A stretch of DNA of 60,850 bases from Apostichopus parvimensis (Eukaryota; Echinodermata; Holothuroidea; Aspidochirotida; Stichopodidae): assembly GCA_000934455.1 (NCBI GenBank), contig KN889890.1:3221-64070 (forward strand). Reading direction: 5' to 3'. Of this stretch, positions 12,456 through 25,765 are shown piece by piece; position 1 is the stretch's first letter, and each line of letters opens with the position of its first letter. The position numbers and the translations under genes are program-made. The notes under the pieces were generated by a model, which was not told where the DNA came from, did no database searches, and saw nothing but the letters and a program-made list of their open reading frames with translations.

Positions 12456-13610
12456 ACGTAACAATTTCAAGGATCCTCGCTGCTGTACTGCCGCACTTCC
12501 ATCCCAATTTCAAATACAAGGCAAAGTTTCAGGCAATAAATTAATTTTACAAGATAATTTTTGTTTAAGTATTAATAGAATGCATCGGGTGAATTTGAAT
12601 TTCTGATCGAAGACTACTTTCATCAGTATATAATGTTAATTTAGGTGACCTAACTTTTTCACAAAGTGTTCAAAAAAATATGACTGATGGTGCCGAAATT
12701 GGTGTCAGTTTGGGTGTCATGAATGGCATGAAAATAGCTTCCAAAAACTGATCCTTTAGTTGTAAATGTTAATTTGTCACTGGCCAGCCAAGAAACAAGT
12801 ATACCCTGACTTTCACTAAGTTTTTAAGCTTTTTTCTTCTTTTTTTTTACTAACAATATTTATACAACACCAGCTACGGTTATGGATTACAACCAAAGAT
12901 GTCCTTACATTCTCTTGCCATCATCTTGCAATCTCCTGGCGAGGTTCTACCGATACGAGACAAAGAATCAAGGGCATCCTCTCTTCCACTTGATTGCATC
13001 TTTTCATCTCCTCATTCAATTCTCTTGCCATTTATACCAGCCTGTTTGAGGGTTAAGAAAATCAATGTTTCCGTCTCCATCCGCCAGACAATGACGATAA
13101 TAATGGATTAATTGGATTAACGAGCATTATATGCTATTAATAGATAAAAAAAGGAAGGCCAAAAAGAAAATGCACAGATGTATCGAAAATAAACTCCATA
13201 AACGTTTTCACATTAACTGCACATTCGGTTACCTTTGACTTTGAAAAATCAATTTTTAAAAACATTCACAGACGAAGCAAAAAAAATGAAGGCAAAATAC
13301 TGATTGCAGAGCATTAATTGCACTCACAAGTTTAGAAAGGCAAATTTCGTTCCACTAAAAGAAAAACAGTATTATTGCTTACACATGTTTAATTCTAACA
13401 TGTATTTGAAGCACCCTTTAAAAGTCAAGGTCCTATCTCAACAATAAAATAATCATGCTATGAGAGTTCGATAGGTACATCACAACTTTGGTTGAATCTG
13501 GTCTAGTATATTCCAATGGTTGATCTTGGTGAACATGGGCTTACACCAAAGCCTTCTCTTTTTCGATGATGTTGTTGATTACATCTGTAACAATTCAAGA
13601 TTGAGTTAAC
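12456..13610. other. Non-coding stretch
   Basis: No gene seen; AT-rich with scattered simple A and T runs. Confidence 0.45.
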
Positions 13611-14090
13611 CACCTTCCCCCTCTCCCCTGCAACCTCCCAGCCCTCCCACAGTACTCTCCATCTGTCTCTCACCTCTCCCCTTCAATCTCCCAGCCCCTC
13701 CCGCAGTACTCTCCCATCTGTCTCCCATCTGTCTCCCACCTTCCCCCTCTCCCCTTCAATCTCCCAGCCCCTCCCGCAGTACTCTTCCCATCTCTCTCCG
13801 GCCTTTCCCCTCTCCCCTTCAACAACCCAGCCCCTCCCACAGTATTCTCCCCATCCGTCTCCCACCTGTCCCCTCTCCCCCTACAATCTCCCAGCCCCTC
13901 CTGCAGTACTCTCCCCATCCGTCTCCCACCTCTTCCCTCCTCCTTCAACCTCCCAGCCCCTCCCGCAGTACTCTCCCCATCCGTCTCCCACCTATCCCCT
14001 ACAACCTCCCAGCCTCTCCCGCAGTACTCTCCCCAACCATCTCCCACCTTCCCCTTCAACCTCCCAGCTCCTCCCACAGCCTTCCCTCAC
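13611..14090. repeat. C-rich minisatellite, about 60-bp unit, eight copies
   Basis: Eight units share the core CCTCCCAGCCCCTCCCGCAG, TACTCTCCCCATC and GTCTCCCACC, followed by a variable C/T-rich spacer. Core starts fall near 13637, 13691, 13764, 13826, 13888, 13952, 14007 and 14064. The unit length varies from about 54 to 73 bp. The complementary strand has no stops for 135 codons and would read glycine- and tryptophan-rich repeats, but this follows from composition and near-multiple-of-three unit length. Confidence 0.85.
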
Positions 14091-17000
14091 GTCTGTCTTC
14101 GTCTCCCTCTGTTGCCACCTTGTTCACATCCTCCCTCCTAATCAAATTATCGAGCAGGTCACATCCATCCCCTTTAAGTCCAGCTATAACCCTCATCAGT
14201 TAGTCTCTACAGAATGAATTATTTTCATCCCCCAGATGCAGCCAGTCTGTCTGCAGATGTAACTATAAAAATTTATCAATCATCTCCTTCCATCTTCTGG
14301 CAATATACAGACATCATATATATAATAAAGCACCCATTCCCAATATAGTGTTTGTATCATCAAACTGATTCCAGTCACTGACAAATATACCGATTACAAA
14401 ATATAACAGATTATATTACCCATCAATATTATGCAAAATTATTCAGGAAATTCATTCTTGTCGCCAGAAAATAAAGGTTTCTGGTTTTGATATTTCCTTC
14501 CTCTCCCTCTCTCTCTCTCTCTCTCCTTCGTCCTCATAACGTACATTTGATGTCACTATCAATAAACTGTTACACTGTAAGTTAGCAAACGAGTAAAACC
14601 AAAAATCGCACTTACTATATCGCCATGGCGATGAGAGAACAAAAATTCAAGCTGAAGCTTGATGACTGTCGTTTTACTTCTGCCCTTTTCAGAAAGTGTC
14701 ATTTAGAGTTTACATGAAGAAAAGGAATATTTAAAGAAAGAATCAGAAATGAGTATTTTGAGGTTTAATGAAATATTGAATAAGATCTTTGGATTTCTGA
14801 ACAGACTCATCAATCGTGAACTTTCATTTCTGCAGCGAAGGAAAGTTAATGCTGCTATAAAAAAAAACTAGTTTGAAGACAAAAAGAAATAGATGTGATT
14901 TCCTCAGGGTTCCATTTCTGATTCTCTACTACTAAGCACAAGGAAATTATTTGAAATGGAGAACATATTACTGAAGAAATATGATTTGAAATGGAACAAC
15001 ACGTTTTTAGAACAAAATTTTGCATTCATTTTTTTCCTACTCTCTCTCTTGCTTTCCTAATTTGCATTTTGGTTTTTTCCCTTTATAGTTCTTGTTTTTA
15101 GAAGATTATGATCTTTGATAATGAATTCAGGCTTTAGGCAGAATATTTAAATCATTTGTATCAACTTATTTTCTGTTCAATTTTGGGCTTCGGGGAATTC
15201 ACCTTTATTAATGTGTGAAATATGATTGGAATGCTCGGACTTTAAAGCGCCATAAGACTTTGTCAAAATCTGTTGCTATGGTTACCACACAGAGAGGTTT
15301 AAAGAAAAAGACAATGAACCCAGAAACATTGAGCCCTATTACTTTAGTCCATCGAAAGATATCACCAGGAAATCAAGGAAAGCCAAAGGAGGCTAATAAA
15401 AGAACGTTGAAGCATTACAAATAAATGTGTGGGACACAAAATTTTCTTATCAAGGATTTACCTAGTTGAACATGTTGCTTTAGGAGCATTTAGAAGGTTG
15501 TGACTATAGACCTCTCAGCTAGATTGATTGGTATCCAATTAAGTGTTAATATTACATGACTTGGTCAGACTGACACAAAATTACCTCCCATATGCGATTA
15601 ATTTACAGCTTTAATTATCATGTATACATACACGATGGTGGCATCACCTTAGATGTTAGTCATAGGTCATAGCTACAAATCCCTGGTGGCATAAAACCGT
15701 GAGGAGATGAGAAATGCAGTTAACTAATCCATCTTCACTTTAACATGACACACACACATGACAAATTATTCAAGAAAATGCCACAGGAAGTATATGAAAT
15801 TAATTACAAAAAAAAAAGATAAAATCATCCCCCCCCCCTACCTTACAAAAAATGTATCATATTTCATTCACCTAGGTACTGTACCTCTCATACTCACTAC
15901 TGTGATGACCACTTTATTATAAATACTTCAACGTACATTTAACTCTCTCCTTCTCTCATCCGTCTTAATGTAACGTCAATGCAAATTATTGAAACAAATT
16001 ACAGATCCCATTTCGTGCCTCCTACTTCACTGTCAGCAGGTAAGCAGGTAAAAACTTCCTTTCAAGATGAAAAATCTCAACAACAACATCAAAAAAAGAA
16101 TACTGAAATCGGACTTGTTCAAACTTCAAAGGTATCGAAGGTAGATATTTTGTCAAGCTGCCTGGCTGTCATTTCGAATTCTGATCTAAATGACATGATG
16201 GGTTCTTTAACATCAAATTCAATACGGGGATTTTTTTTTCACCGCTTCATCTCGGTTTTTGGCATGTGTGACGGGTGAGAGAGGAGGCGGTCTCGGATCA
16301 TCCTCCTTGCGGTAAGATAGTTTTGACGTGGCATGAAGGATAAAAAGAAACCTACTCCCTTGTGTTTTTTAGCCTGATACAAATGTTTGAGGTACAGTAC
16401 TGGATATAAGAGGTATTGAAATATTTATTCCGTCGAGGCGAGGTTATGCCTGTGCATCGTTAATATTGACGACTTCGAAATTTACGTTAAAACCGGTATG
16501 AGAACATTTACAGACAGAAGTCACTTTATTGTTTTTAAAAACGTACAAACCGAAGAAAAAGATTTTAGAAAAGGTAGCTGATTTTTATTTAAATGCATTC
16601 AGAGTAAAGCTGAAAAGAAAAGAGCAGCCAATTGACAAAAAGAGGTCTTATTCTCAGAGGCAAAAATGTCATCATATTTACCCTCTCCACATATGTGCTT
16701 TACAACATTGATCAAGAGGCTCATTTGCCTGCAACATTATAGTTGTTATTGAATGAGAACAGACAAAGCTCAAAAGTTGAATATTTAAAATAAAACATTG
16801 AAGGAACGGTACCACAAGCAACCAGGACTGATTTAAAATATGGATGTTTCATTCACAAAAGCAAATTTACATCCTAAAATTGGTCCTTATCACATCTTCC
16901 CCCCTCACCCCCCCCCCTTCCTTCTGCAATAAGTTTCTCAACTGACCCCTAACCCTCCTGCAACCACAAACCCTTGTCCTGGGGGGGGGGGGATCGGAGC

Positions 17001-18915
17001 GCCCTGCTAGGTATCAAAGTGCTTAAAAGTATTTTTTCTGTTCTGGAAGTTTCATTCTCTCAAAGATGCATTGAAAAAATTCACATAAACAGAAACTATG
17101 TCTTGTGAATAATAGCTAGGCCTTAACTGTAGAGGTAAAATATCAGTGCATTAACATATAAACATAATCAAAGCAAAACTTGGGTTTTAAAGTTGATAAA
17201 GTACTCAAAGTGGGGGGGTCACCACCCATGAGGATCGCCAAACAATTGTTAGGGGATAACAACACTGACATTAGTAGAAAAAAAATAGATTGGAAAAATC
17301 CTGAACAATAATTACTTTTCAAAAGTTGGAAAAAAATAAAACCATTTTGCCACTTAACGAGTAACCTCAACCATGTATCAAATGTGCTCAAAGGGGAAGT
17401 GTGGGGGCGAGGAGGGGTCATCTCCTCTCAGTAGACCCCCTTCCCCAGGAGACAACATCTGCAACTGGAAGGTTGCCAAGATGAGGAATGTGAAAAATTG
17501 GTGTATCAGGCAGCCAAAAATAAGAGTGAATACGGAGGGTTTAGACCATATATATAGATAGGATACATATAAATTTAATACAACTCACCAACCAGTACTT
17601 GAACCACAACAAACTCCTATGTATTACAGCAGCAAGAACATGAATAACTAACTGACTGGTGCCATCCTCAGCTCATCTCTGTCAGATTTTACAACTGATC
17701 TGTTTGCCAGGCTCTTGACAAGACTGAAAAAACAGTCAGTCTCTTTGTGGTGGTGAAATAAAGATACATATCAGGATAGGGGGAAGGATTTTAATCAAAC
17801 AATAAGAGTTATTGTCTGTCAGGATTGTCACAGGAAACAACTACTTTTACAGCAAATCATCCAAATAATGCAAATGGTTTTCAACTTAGGTAGAACAGAG
17901 ATTACCACCTCATAAACCACAAAAACAAAAGAATAGAAAATGTGATTATGAATCACAATGGTTTTACTTTCTCACTAATTTGCAGTTGCATATATCTCAA
18001 CTTCAAAGTTGAACACAGCTGTGTGACCGATAGATATTTCTGAACTAATGGTAAATAGACGATGAAACCTTTAAGAAGATTTTTCTTTATTTGACGCTAA
18101 AGATTTTATGACATACAACAATATGTACCTCACAAATATGTTTGTATTTAAGTATGATTCATATTAAATCACCAACTTCCAAAAAATTTCAGCATTTTCT
18201 GAAATATGAAAAGAACTTTACTATAGGCAATCTAACGCACTGTTATGGTTTATGATGGTACTTTAGTTTTATAATGGCAATCCCAAAATTGAGCGGGATC
18301 AGATTAATCAACTTCAAATTTTTAATTAAAATACTATGAAAACACAAATATTTCATTTTAAGATTTCAAAGCCTATACTCATGAAATTCATATTTCTTTC
18401 CAACTATATGGCAAATTCTATGAAAATAGCATAGAAAGCTATGAAGTACACACTATGAAACAGTGGGTTGTCTTTACATAATACAAAATACCTCCCACTA
18501 TAAATAAATACTATGTCACAACAGATGTTAAAATCCTTCAAAAGTCTTGTTTACTCTGAAAACTGATATTCATGACTGATTTAAATTAGGCTTAAAATGT
18601 TGCTATAGCAAATTTGTATTAGCTTATTTTTGCAATGTGAATCTGGACAAGTAATTGCTATTGTCTTATTAATTGTGATTTAGGAAGAAGTTTATACCAA
18701 CTTCTCAAATGAATACTTCACTTTAGCCACAGTCTTAAATGTTTTTTTTTAAATTTCTCTTTTCTACAGCAGATTTTGTAAGCCTTACTGATTTTGTACA
18801 TGTATGCAAATCTTGACAAAGTTTTATTATCACTTTTTCTTATGAAATAAAGAAAACTAAATTAACTGTTTTGGTCAAAAAATACCTAGCGATTATTCTG
18901 AAGACATTACACTAT
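14091..18915. other. Long non-coding stretch
   Basis: No gene recognised. Contents: a CT dinucleotide run at about 14503-14524, a 14-bp perfect palindrome ATCGCCATGGCGAT near 14620, an octamer ATGCAAAT at 15979-15986, long C and G homopolymers at 16905-16920 and 16981-16993, and a G-rich patch at about 17395-17425. Open stretches such as the lysine-rich one at 15215-15424 have no recognisable domain. Confidence 0.45.
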
Positions 18916-18923
18916 GTTAATAT

Positions 18924-19515
18924 CAGGTCTCGACAAATACAGTCGCCAACTCGCCAATGGTGACTAGAATTGTGACTGGCGAGCAAAAAATGCATTACGC
19001 TCGACATTTTGGCGAGTGGCTCGTTCGCTCACTGCCTTTATACGATAGGCTTACCATTAACTTGTGAGCCAATCAACAAAGGCCTATTGCCTAATGTTAC
19101 AAATCACAGTAGAATTATCAAGTACACTGTTACAAGTAGGTCCTAAGGAACAGCTCTGTTCACCAGCTCAAAACTAATTTGATACTAATCGACTAAATGA
19201 TGCACGATAGGTGTAACCAAACTGGAAAACTACAAACTTAAATAAATGCGTAACGACAACTCAAACAGAGGTAACGCACTAATATCATGTATTAAACACT
19301 TTTGACGAAGCACAATTTAAATAGATCGTTTTTGCTGTAAACAACTAACAGTAACACTAAAACGCGATATCCTAAGTTAGGCCATACTATCTAGGCTTAT
19401 ATCACACAAACACTTTGCGAGAAAAAATGGCGAGTAAATTTAACGTTTTGGCGAGTAGAATTTTATACTCGGTCGCCAGTTGGCGAGTAGTTTTAAAAAA
19501 TTTTGTCGAGGCCTG
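18924..19515. mobile_element. Non-autonomous hAT-like DNA transposon, 592 bp
   Basis: The left end reads CAGGTCTCGACAAAT and the right end, reverse-complemented, reads CAGGCCTCGACAAAA. Inverted similarity continues inward through ACTCGCCA motifs. The element is flanked on both sides by the perfect 8-bp direct repeat GTTAATAT (18916-18923 and 19516-19523). An 8-bp target duplication with CAGG...CCTG ends is the signature of hAT-superfamily elements. The interior has no transposase frame and repeats GGCGAGTA several times near the right end. It is therefore a deletion derivative moved in trans. The ends and duplication are read directly; the hAT label is inferred from them. Confidence 0.85.
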
Positions 19516-19523
19516 GTTAATAT

Positions 19524-19995
19524 ACAAAAGTGCATATGACAAGAAGTGCAATTTTGCTATATAAATTTTTTTTTCTCAGAGGACTGGTAAGCTGCAACTA
19601 AAATTCTGGAATTTGATCCACATGAATAAAATAACTAAAATATCTAAAAAGTCAGAAACATATATATATATATATATGCAAGTAATAATATTTCTTGAAA
19701 TCTGATAATTCTAAATGTGTCTAAAATGTACTCTAATTACTATAAAACACTACAAAAATATTACTTTTAGGTCATTAACATAAGTTCTGTTTCCTATAGA
19801 GATCAACTTCAGATAACATATTATGCGCTATGCTTTGGATTCAAGAGTCAAGACACTTGGACTATAAAAGTAGGTCAACAAGTTACAACAGTTGAAGTAC
19901 GGACCCTGGATATACTGAAGTATTTACAAGGTTAAATGTAACGTGACCATTTAAAGTCCCATTATAAAATCCCATTTAACAAACACAAACTCAAG
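19524..19995. other. Non-coding stretch with a TA microsatellite
   Basis: AT-rich; a TA dinucleotide run lies at 19660-19678. No gene seen. Confidence 0.5.
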
Positions 19996-20380
19996 CAATC
20001 CCTAACACTTGAATTTGTTTTGGTACTATTTTGTATAGCAATCCCTAACACTTGAATTTGTTTGGTACTATTTTGTATAGCAATCCCTAACACTTGAATT
20101 TGTTTTGGTACTATTTTGTATAGCAACCCCTAACACTTGAATGTGTTTTGGTACTATTTTGTATAGCAATCCGTAACACTTGAATTTGTTTTGGTACTAT
20201 TTTGTATAGCAATCCCTAACACTTGAATTTGTTTTGGTACTATTTTGTAAAGCAATCTCTAACACTTGAATTTGTTTGGTACTATTTTGTATAGCAATCC
20301 CTAAAACTTGAATTTGTTTTGGTACTATTTTGTATAGCAATCCCTAACACTTGAATTTGTTTTGGTACTATTTTGTATAG
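19996..20380 (+). repeat. Minisatellite, 43-bp unit, nine copies
   Basis: The unit starts CAATCCCTAACACTTGAAT and continues TTGTTTTGGTACTATTTTGTATAG. Nine head-to-tail copies account for the whole stretch: seven of 43 bp and two of 42 bp that have lost one T. Copies differ at only a few positions, so the array is recently expanded or homogenised. No spacers are present, so it is not CRISPR-like, and it is not open in any useful frame. Confidence 0.95.
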
Positions 20381-20603
20381 TAAATAATCACACAACCATA
20401 AAAAAAAAGTAATTTTTCCCACAAATGTTTGTTTTCTCTATGTTATTTCAGTCGATCTGCCTCCGAAGAAGGTCCTGCTAGGATTGAAACATCTGGTAAA
20501 TTCTAAGCTAAGTATACATAAATTTACATATGAAACAGCTGTCTTTTACAGTAGATAATAATCCTCTACAAAATCTTTTAGTTTTATCCCTTCACAACTA
20601 TTC

Positions 20604-20993
20604 CAAGGTTTCCCCTTGGATTTCGCATGTGAGAGGCGGGTCAATGGTTTGTGACACTGGAGGGCATGAGTATACCTGAGGGGAGGGGGTGGGGGGGGTT
20701 CTGGGGGCATGGTCGCACGGAAAAATTATGATAAACATCCTAATGTCCATCATTCTAACAATGCTATGTTAAATAGGCAGAAGAATTTTTATTTGTTGCT
20801 ATAATTTAGTGTTTCATAGCCAATTTTTCAATGTCAGAAGATAGCATGGGTTACAAAAGTTAGATTGCAATCACCATGTGTATTCCTGCTCTGAAACAGT
20901 GAGGCGGGGATACTGGCACTATTTTTGCCAGGCGGTCGCCACCAAAAAGAGTGGCGGCCACCTCACAAAATGACTGGCAGGGGGGAAACCCTG
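20604..20993. mobile_element. CAGG-ended MITE with 6-bp target duplication, 390 bp
   Basis: The left end is CAAGGTTTCCCC and the right end, reverse-complemented, is CAGGGTTTCCCC. Weaker inverted similarity continues (TGTGAGAGGC against TGTGAGGTGG). The perfect 6-bp direct repeat CTATTC flanks it (20598-20603 and 20994-20999). The interior has a G-rich stretch (about 20679-20700) and no coding frame. The ends resemble hAT elements but the duplication is six rather than eight bases. The element at 42.1 kb shows the same combination. Confidence 0.65.
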
Positions 20994-20999
20994 CTATTC

Positions 21000-21573
21000 T
21001 ATTCAGTACCATAAAAATAAAACTTACACAAACAAACAAAACGATTAAAAATCGATAATATCGACATTTTACGCTCGAAGTCGTTCGTATTAGTATGTAA
21101 CTGGTTATAACATGCTAGTATGTACTTGAAGGTAACCTTGAATGTTAATAATCTGTTGCTTCAATTCATAAATAAATACCTATTAAATGAATTGTCTGGA
21201 ATGTAAACCTATAAAAATGTAAAAAACCTTCGACGAAAAGTGCAATCAAAAGAGAACTGACCCTTAAAAGTCCTTTAATGTGTTTGAACAAGCAGAGATG
21301 GTTCTATAAATACCTAACACACTCGTTCAAATCTGTTTTCTTTTCTCACATCAAATTTAAAAGAACTCCATGCGAAGTTGACCATCGGTTTGATTTTTCA
21401 CACCTAATTAACGCTATGCTTAATGACTTCCTTAATTGACGTGATTGTTTACTCTGCTGTTAGAAGAGACGGCAATCTCTTGATTCTTTTAACATGATGG
21501 AGACCTAGGTTCATTTCTCTGGCTTTATACCACACATCGCCTGTCTATCCATCTAGTGTATATGCATGCCAGG
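21000..21573. other. Non-coding stretch
   Basis: No gene seen. Confidence 0.45.
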
Positions 21574-21623
21574 NNNNNNNNNNNNNNNNNNNNNNNNNNN
21601 NNNNNNNNNNNNNNNNNNNNNNN
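21574..21623. other. Assembly gap, 50 N
   Basis: Unresolved bases. The right edge is a run of about 10 G, which probably stopped the sequencing or assembly. Confidence 0.99.
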
Positions 21624-21835
21624 GGGGGGGGGGGAGGAAAGGAGATTGGGATTAGGAGGAAGTTAGGAAGAGGATAGGGAGAGGGGAAAACGGGAGACAG
21701 GAAAACAGGAACACAGAAGGGAGAGGGGAAAACGGAAGGGAGAGGGGATGGGATCAAGGGAGGGAGAGGTGACCAAGGGAGGGAGTGGGGAATAGAGGGG
21801 GGCGGCAACAGAGACAGAGAAAGGTGAGAAAACAG
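21624..21835 (+). repeat. Purine-rich tract with internal repeats
   Basis: The plus strand is almost entirely G and A for about 200 bp, with repeated motifs such as GGGAGAGGGGAAAACGG (twice) and AAGGGAGGGAG. Such tracts can form triplex or quadruplex structures. The complementary strand is open only because of its composition. Confidence 0.7.
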
Positions 21836-24800
21836 TTTCTTGAGTACAAATAGTTTACTATTGCCATGCTTTACAGAGAGCTAAACCATAAATGTCTATA
21901 GGGTAAGGAAATAAGTTACATCCCCAAATCCCTTTTGATTTAATAAGTATATGCCCAGTGAGCGAGGGCGCAGTGCTAAAACGATCCAGTGTGTGGTTAT
22001 AATAATATTACCAAATGACACAAGCAGCAAACCCAACTATCATGAACTGGTTAGCTCAGGCCAATTGAGTATATATTGCTCAAGATGTCATTCAATGTTG
22101 GTAGTAACGTTTCAAAGACTAATTGGCTGAATGCTATATATATGTATATCTAATTAAATAGCTACTAATTATATATTGCTCTGTAATTTGGGTATAGTAT
22201 GGATGTTATCATTAACTTTGATATTTAAACTGGTAGTATATTCTTGAAGTTAAAAAGACTTTTAGTAGATCATTGACTGTTTAATACAGTTGTTAACTCT
22301 ACATTTAGCAGCTAGTTGTACCAGCGACTGTTACAGTTGCTAAACATACATTTACCATCCGACATAATTAAGAACAACTTCCAGGAACTTAATTACCCCA
22401 TAAATTTATCATCGTCAGTTATATCTTCCAAATTTAATCACGACTGTACTAAAAAAAAAATTTTTTTTAAAGAAGAAGAAAATATGTAATATTTTCACAA
22501 ATGAAGTGAAAACTTGCAGACAACTATTCCGAGAGTGTCGTTGCATAGACCTATCCCAGCGTGCATCTACCTCATTTTAATCGGAGTTCAAGACCCCGTT
22601 CTGTTGTCCGTGTCATGGTAAACATCAGAGAGTGTTATATCTAACAAGTTGCAACAGTTGCAGGGGTGGAAATATCCAACGGTATATAATAAGAGTTCAA
22701 AACGTCTCTAGTAATTTCTCGTTCAGACAGTCTATACTACGTGCAGTCGCTAAAGTTAATCAACATCTCTGACGTGAATCCAGTGTTTATTCTTTTGTAC
22801 CTCGGGCTGTTAACATCTCCCGCGTTTACCCTGTCAGAGTCACGATTACGGAGTGTGACTTCAAAACATCGAGCGAGGTAACTCCTGAACTTATACGATC
22901 ATGCCCTGAAAAATAATCTTTTTTTATTTTCTCTGTTTTTAGCTGGCAGATCCCTTTGACCGTTAACTCTGCACCACTTAAGTAATTCCAAATGTCTAGG
23001 GTCCCATGAACTATATTTCGATTGTTTTTATAAATTAATAATACATTTTTAAATTTGATCATTTTAAATTGTAAAGAAAGTTTTTAATATACGTCAAGAG
23101 AAGCTGACATATTAGTAAGACCTTACTTTACTTGTTTCTTTTCGGTTGAAAGCTTGAAGTCTAAGCAAAGGAGCTAATCTGTCCATGGAATTAGTAATGT
23201 CACAGCTTTTAAACTACTGTAGGACCTCCCAAATGAAACAAGTTTCTTTTCCTTAAGCTGTTTGAGGGAGTTGTTCTTCACAAAGATCTCTGTCTTTAAT
23301 AAAGCCAGAGACCAATGGTTGGGTCTGTTTCTCCTTCAATAAGATAAGTATTACAATGTTCATGATTAAATTACGAGGATGTTCAGCTAGTCAAAAAAAC
23401 CATCCCTGTTTTGTCTCCAAATATGCTGGCAATTGATGGAGTGAGAAACTAAACTACCATGATGCCAAATCCTTAGTATCAGTTCAAACTTGAAGAGAAA
23501 CCAGATCAAATAGTCCATTCCGAGTCAAGTTAATTTTTACATCCCGCATATATCTACATTATTACATCCCACAATTTCAGGTCCTTACCTACTTGAAGAG
23601 CATCTTTGTTTTTAAAAAGCGACAGAATTTCTCTGTAATATATAATATATTTTTAAATATTTTTAAAAGGTAATATTAATATAACTATATAATTATAATA
23701 ATATTAATATAAATATAATCATATATAATTATGACTACTAGAAACTGCACGGTTAGTGCAACGAACCAAAGCAATTCATACTTTGTGCAAGCTTTGTAAT
23801 TAACTTCAACTAGAGGAAGTTGCTAAGCTGATTACTAATTCCCATGTTAATATTACAATAAAAGTTTTGTAATTACTACAACACTCAACTAATACAAAAG
23901 GGGATCTGAAGATGGAACAAAACTGTCACCTTCCTTAATGAAAATGACCTTGAGTTTCTCTCTCCGCCTCTCTCTGGAGAGAGAAAGAGAATACATCTTT
24001 GTTGATGATTGATGGTATCGATACAAGCAAGTCACATCCTACGAAATAGCTATTGGATTATAATTCGGAGCTGTGCATACTTTGAATAAAGGCATGAAAA
24101 CTCCACTAAACTTCAATTTGAAAACCAATAAGACATCGGTGTAAAAAGACGGTCTGATAGCAGACATGCTGACTACATTTCGATTAATAATTCAAGAAGA
24201 TCCATGATGCTTGCCTCCTCTGTAAATTGTCAATTTACATCAAACCTTATGGGGGTTTTTTCTAAGTCATTATCATCACAAGGAGTCCATCCTTATTTCT
24301 CTCATATATATCTTAAAATGGAACTCCTCGTTTGATGATAACACTTGTCTCGTTTGAAACGAGAGAAACATCACTCAAGAAGCATAGCCAAGAGGAAACA
24401 GTGAGGTTACTTCTCTCTCCCCCCCCCCCCATCTCCATCCCCCATCACACCTCCATCAACCCTACAACTTAGAGAAATAATCAACAACAAATATGTTAAC
24501 GTATTGGTTCATATCATAATTCGTATTACATGATCGTATCTTTAGAATAACTTTTTCTGGTGGAGCTTCTTGGCTTTCCTTACTATGTATGTAGCATTTG
24601 GCTGGACCTGCAATGGGTTGCACAAACATCCGAACTTCATCAGTTCATTAATATTACCATCAGAATATTCGCTACAGTGAAGTATTGGTTATTCTAGGGC
24701 ATTATATATAAATATATACATATTTTATTGTCTTCTTTGAAAAGAGGAACATCACCTAATTCTAATGATAGTAAGTGGGCTTGTTATTAGGGGTTAACCT

Positions 24801-25110
24801 ATTAAGGCCCAAAATACGAAAGTTTGATGAGCGCAACACATCATAGTTTGCACATATTTAATGAGTTTCCCAGAGTTATCAAAACTTCAAACCTGTATAC
24901 ATATCTTGGAAACGAAAAAAGAGCTTTTTCGAAAACTGTCAACAACAGATTTTGAAGGAGAATATCACGCACAACAAATGTACTGAATATGGGACAAAAT
25001 GGAAACTTGGCTATTTATGTAAGTAGTACGTTAAGAATGTCTGTCTCATGGTGTTCCTCCAGAATGCTATTGGCAACCTCTAAAAGGGTCAATGTTGTCA
25101 ATGTCAGAAA
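21836..25110. other. Long non-coding stretch
   Basis: No gene recognised. It includes an extremely AT-rich patch at about 23635-23735 (ATATTAATATAA-type motifs), a run of about 13 C near 24420-24432 and an A-run/T-run palindrome near 22452-22470. Confidence 0.45.
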
Positions 25111-25112
25111 AA

Positions 25113-25146
25113 GTGGGGGGCACGTGCGCCCGGTGCCCCTCCCCCC
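25113..25146. repeat. GC-rich hairpin containing an E-box
   Basis: GTGGGGGGCAC on the left pairs with GTGCCCCTCCCCC on the right (imperfectly, one bulge). The canonical E-box CACGTG lies at 25121-25126 at the left shoulder. The patch stands out against its AT-rich surroundings. Whether it binds anything is unknown. Confidence 0.4.
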
Positions 25147-25765
25147 AGCTCCTTCCGTTTGGTCAATGTCCATACTTTACCATATCAAGGAGTTCACAAC
25201 ATCGATATATCTGTCACAACATATCTGTCACAACATTATCAGTATGGAAGGTCATCACACTAGTGGCCATCTTAGTGTGCTATAAACATTGACACAGTTA
25301 GTAGCTAGGGTACTGTACTTACATGGATGATCCCTGGAAAATTTGTGAGGTCAGTTTCAAGTTACCAATACTCAGGGAGATGATAAACCTTTCAGTGAAT
25401 CAGCAGCCAAATTTAATATTTCATTTTCCAATTGCTGGACTTGATTCTCCCTTTGCGACCATAATTCTCTCAAGATTAGGTCACAGAGTTCTCCACAACA
25501 CTAGCAACTTCTGTTTAAAATATAATTATATTTTTTATTACTGTTTATATATTGGCCAGAGAAGAACTAATAGCCTCTAGAGAAAAGGGAGAGGCAGGGG
25601 AGGTTCAGATCAAGAGAGAACAGAATGCATGGAATAGCAAATGCTTCCAAGATATGAAAATTAAATGGTCTAAATAAATGTTACTACAAGAATAAATATG
25701 GGAGGGTAGGGGGGTTCTGTTACACACAGCTTGTGTTTCATAACGTGATAACGCAACATGTTTAA

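Noticed and set aside
19996-20380. CRISPR-like array
   Set aside because: Repeats are directly adjacent with no spacers, and the genome is eukaryotic.
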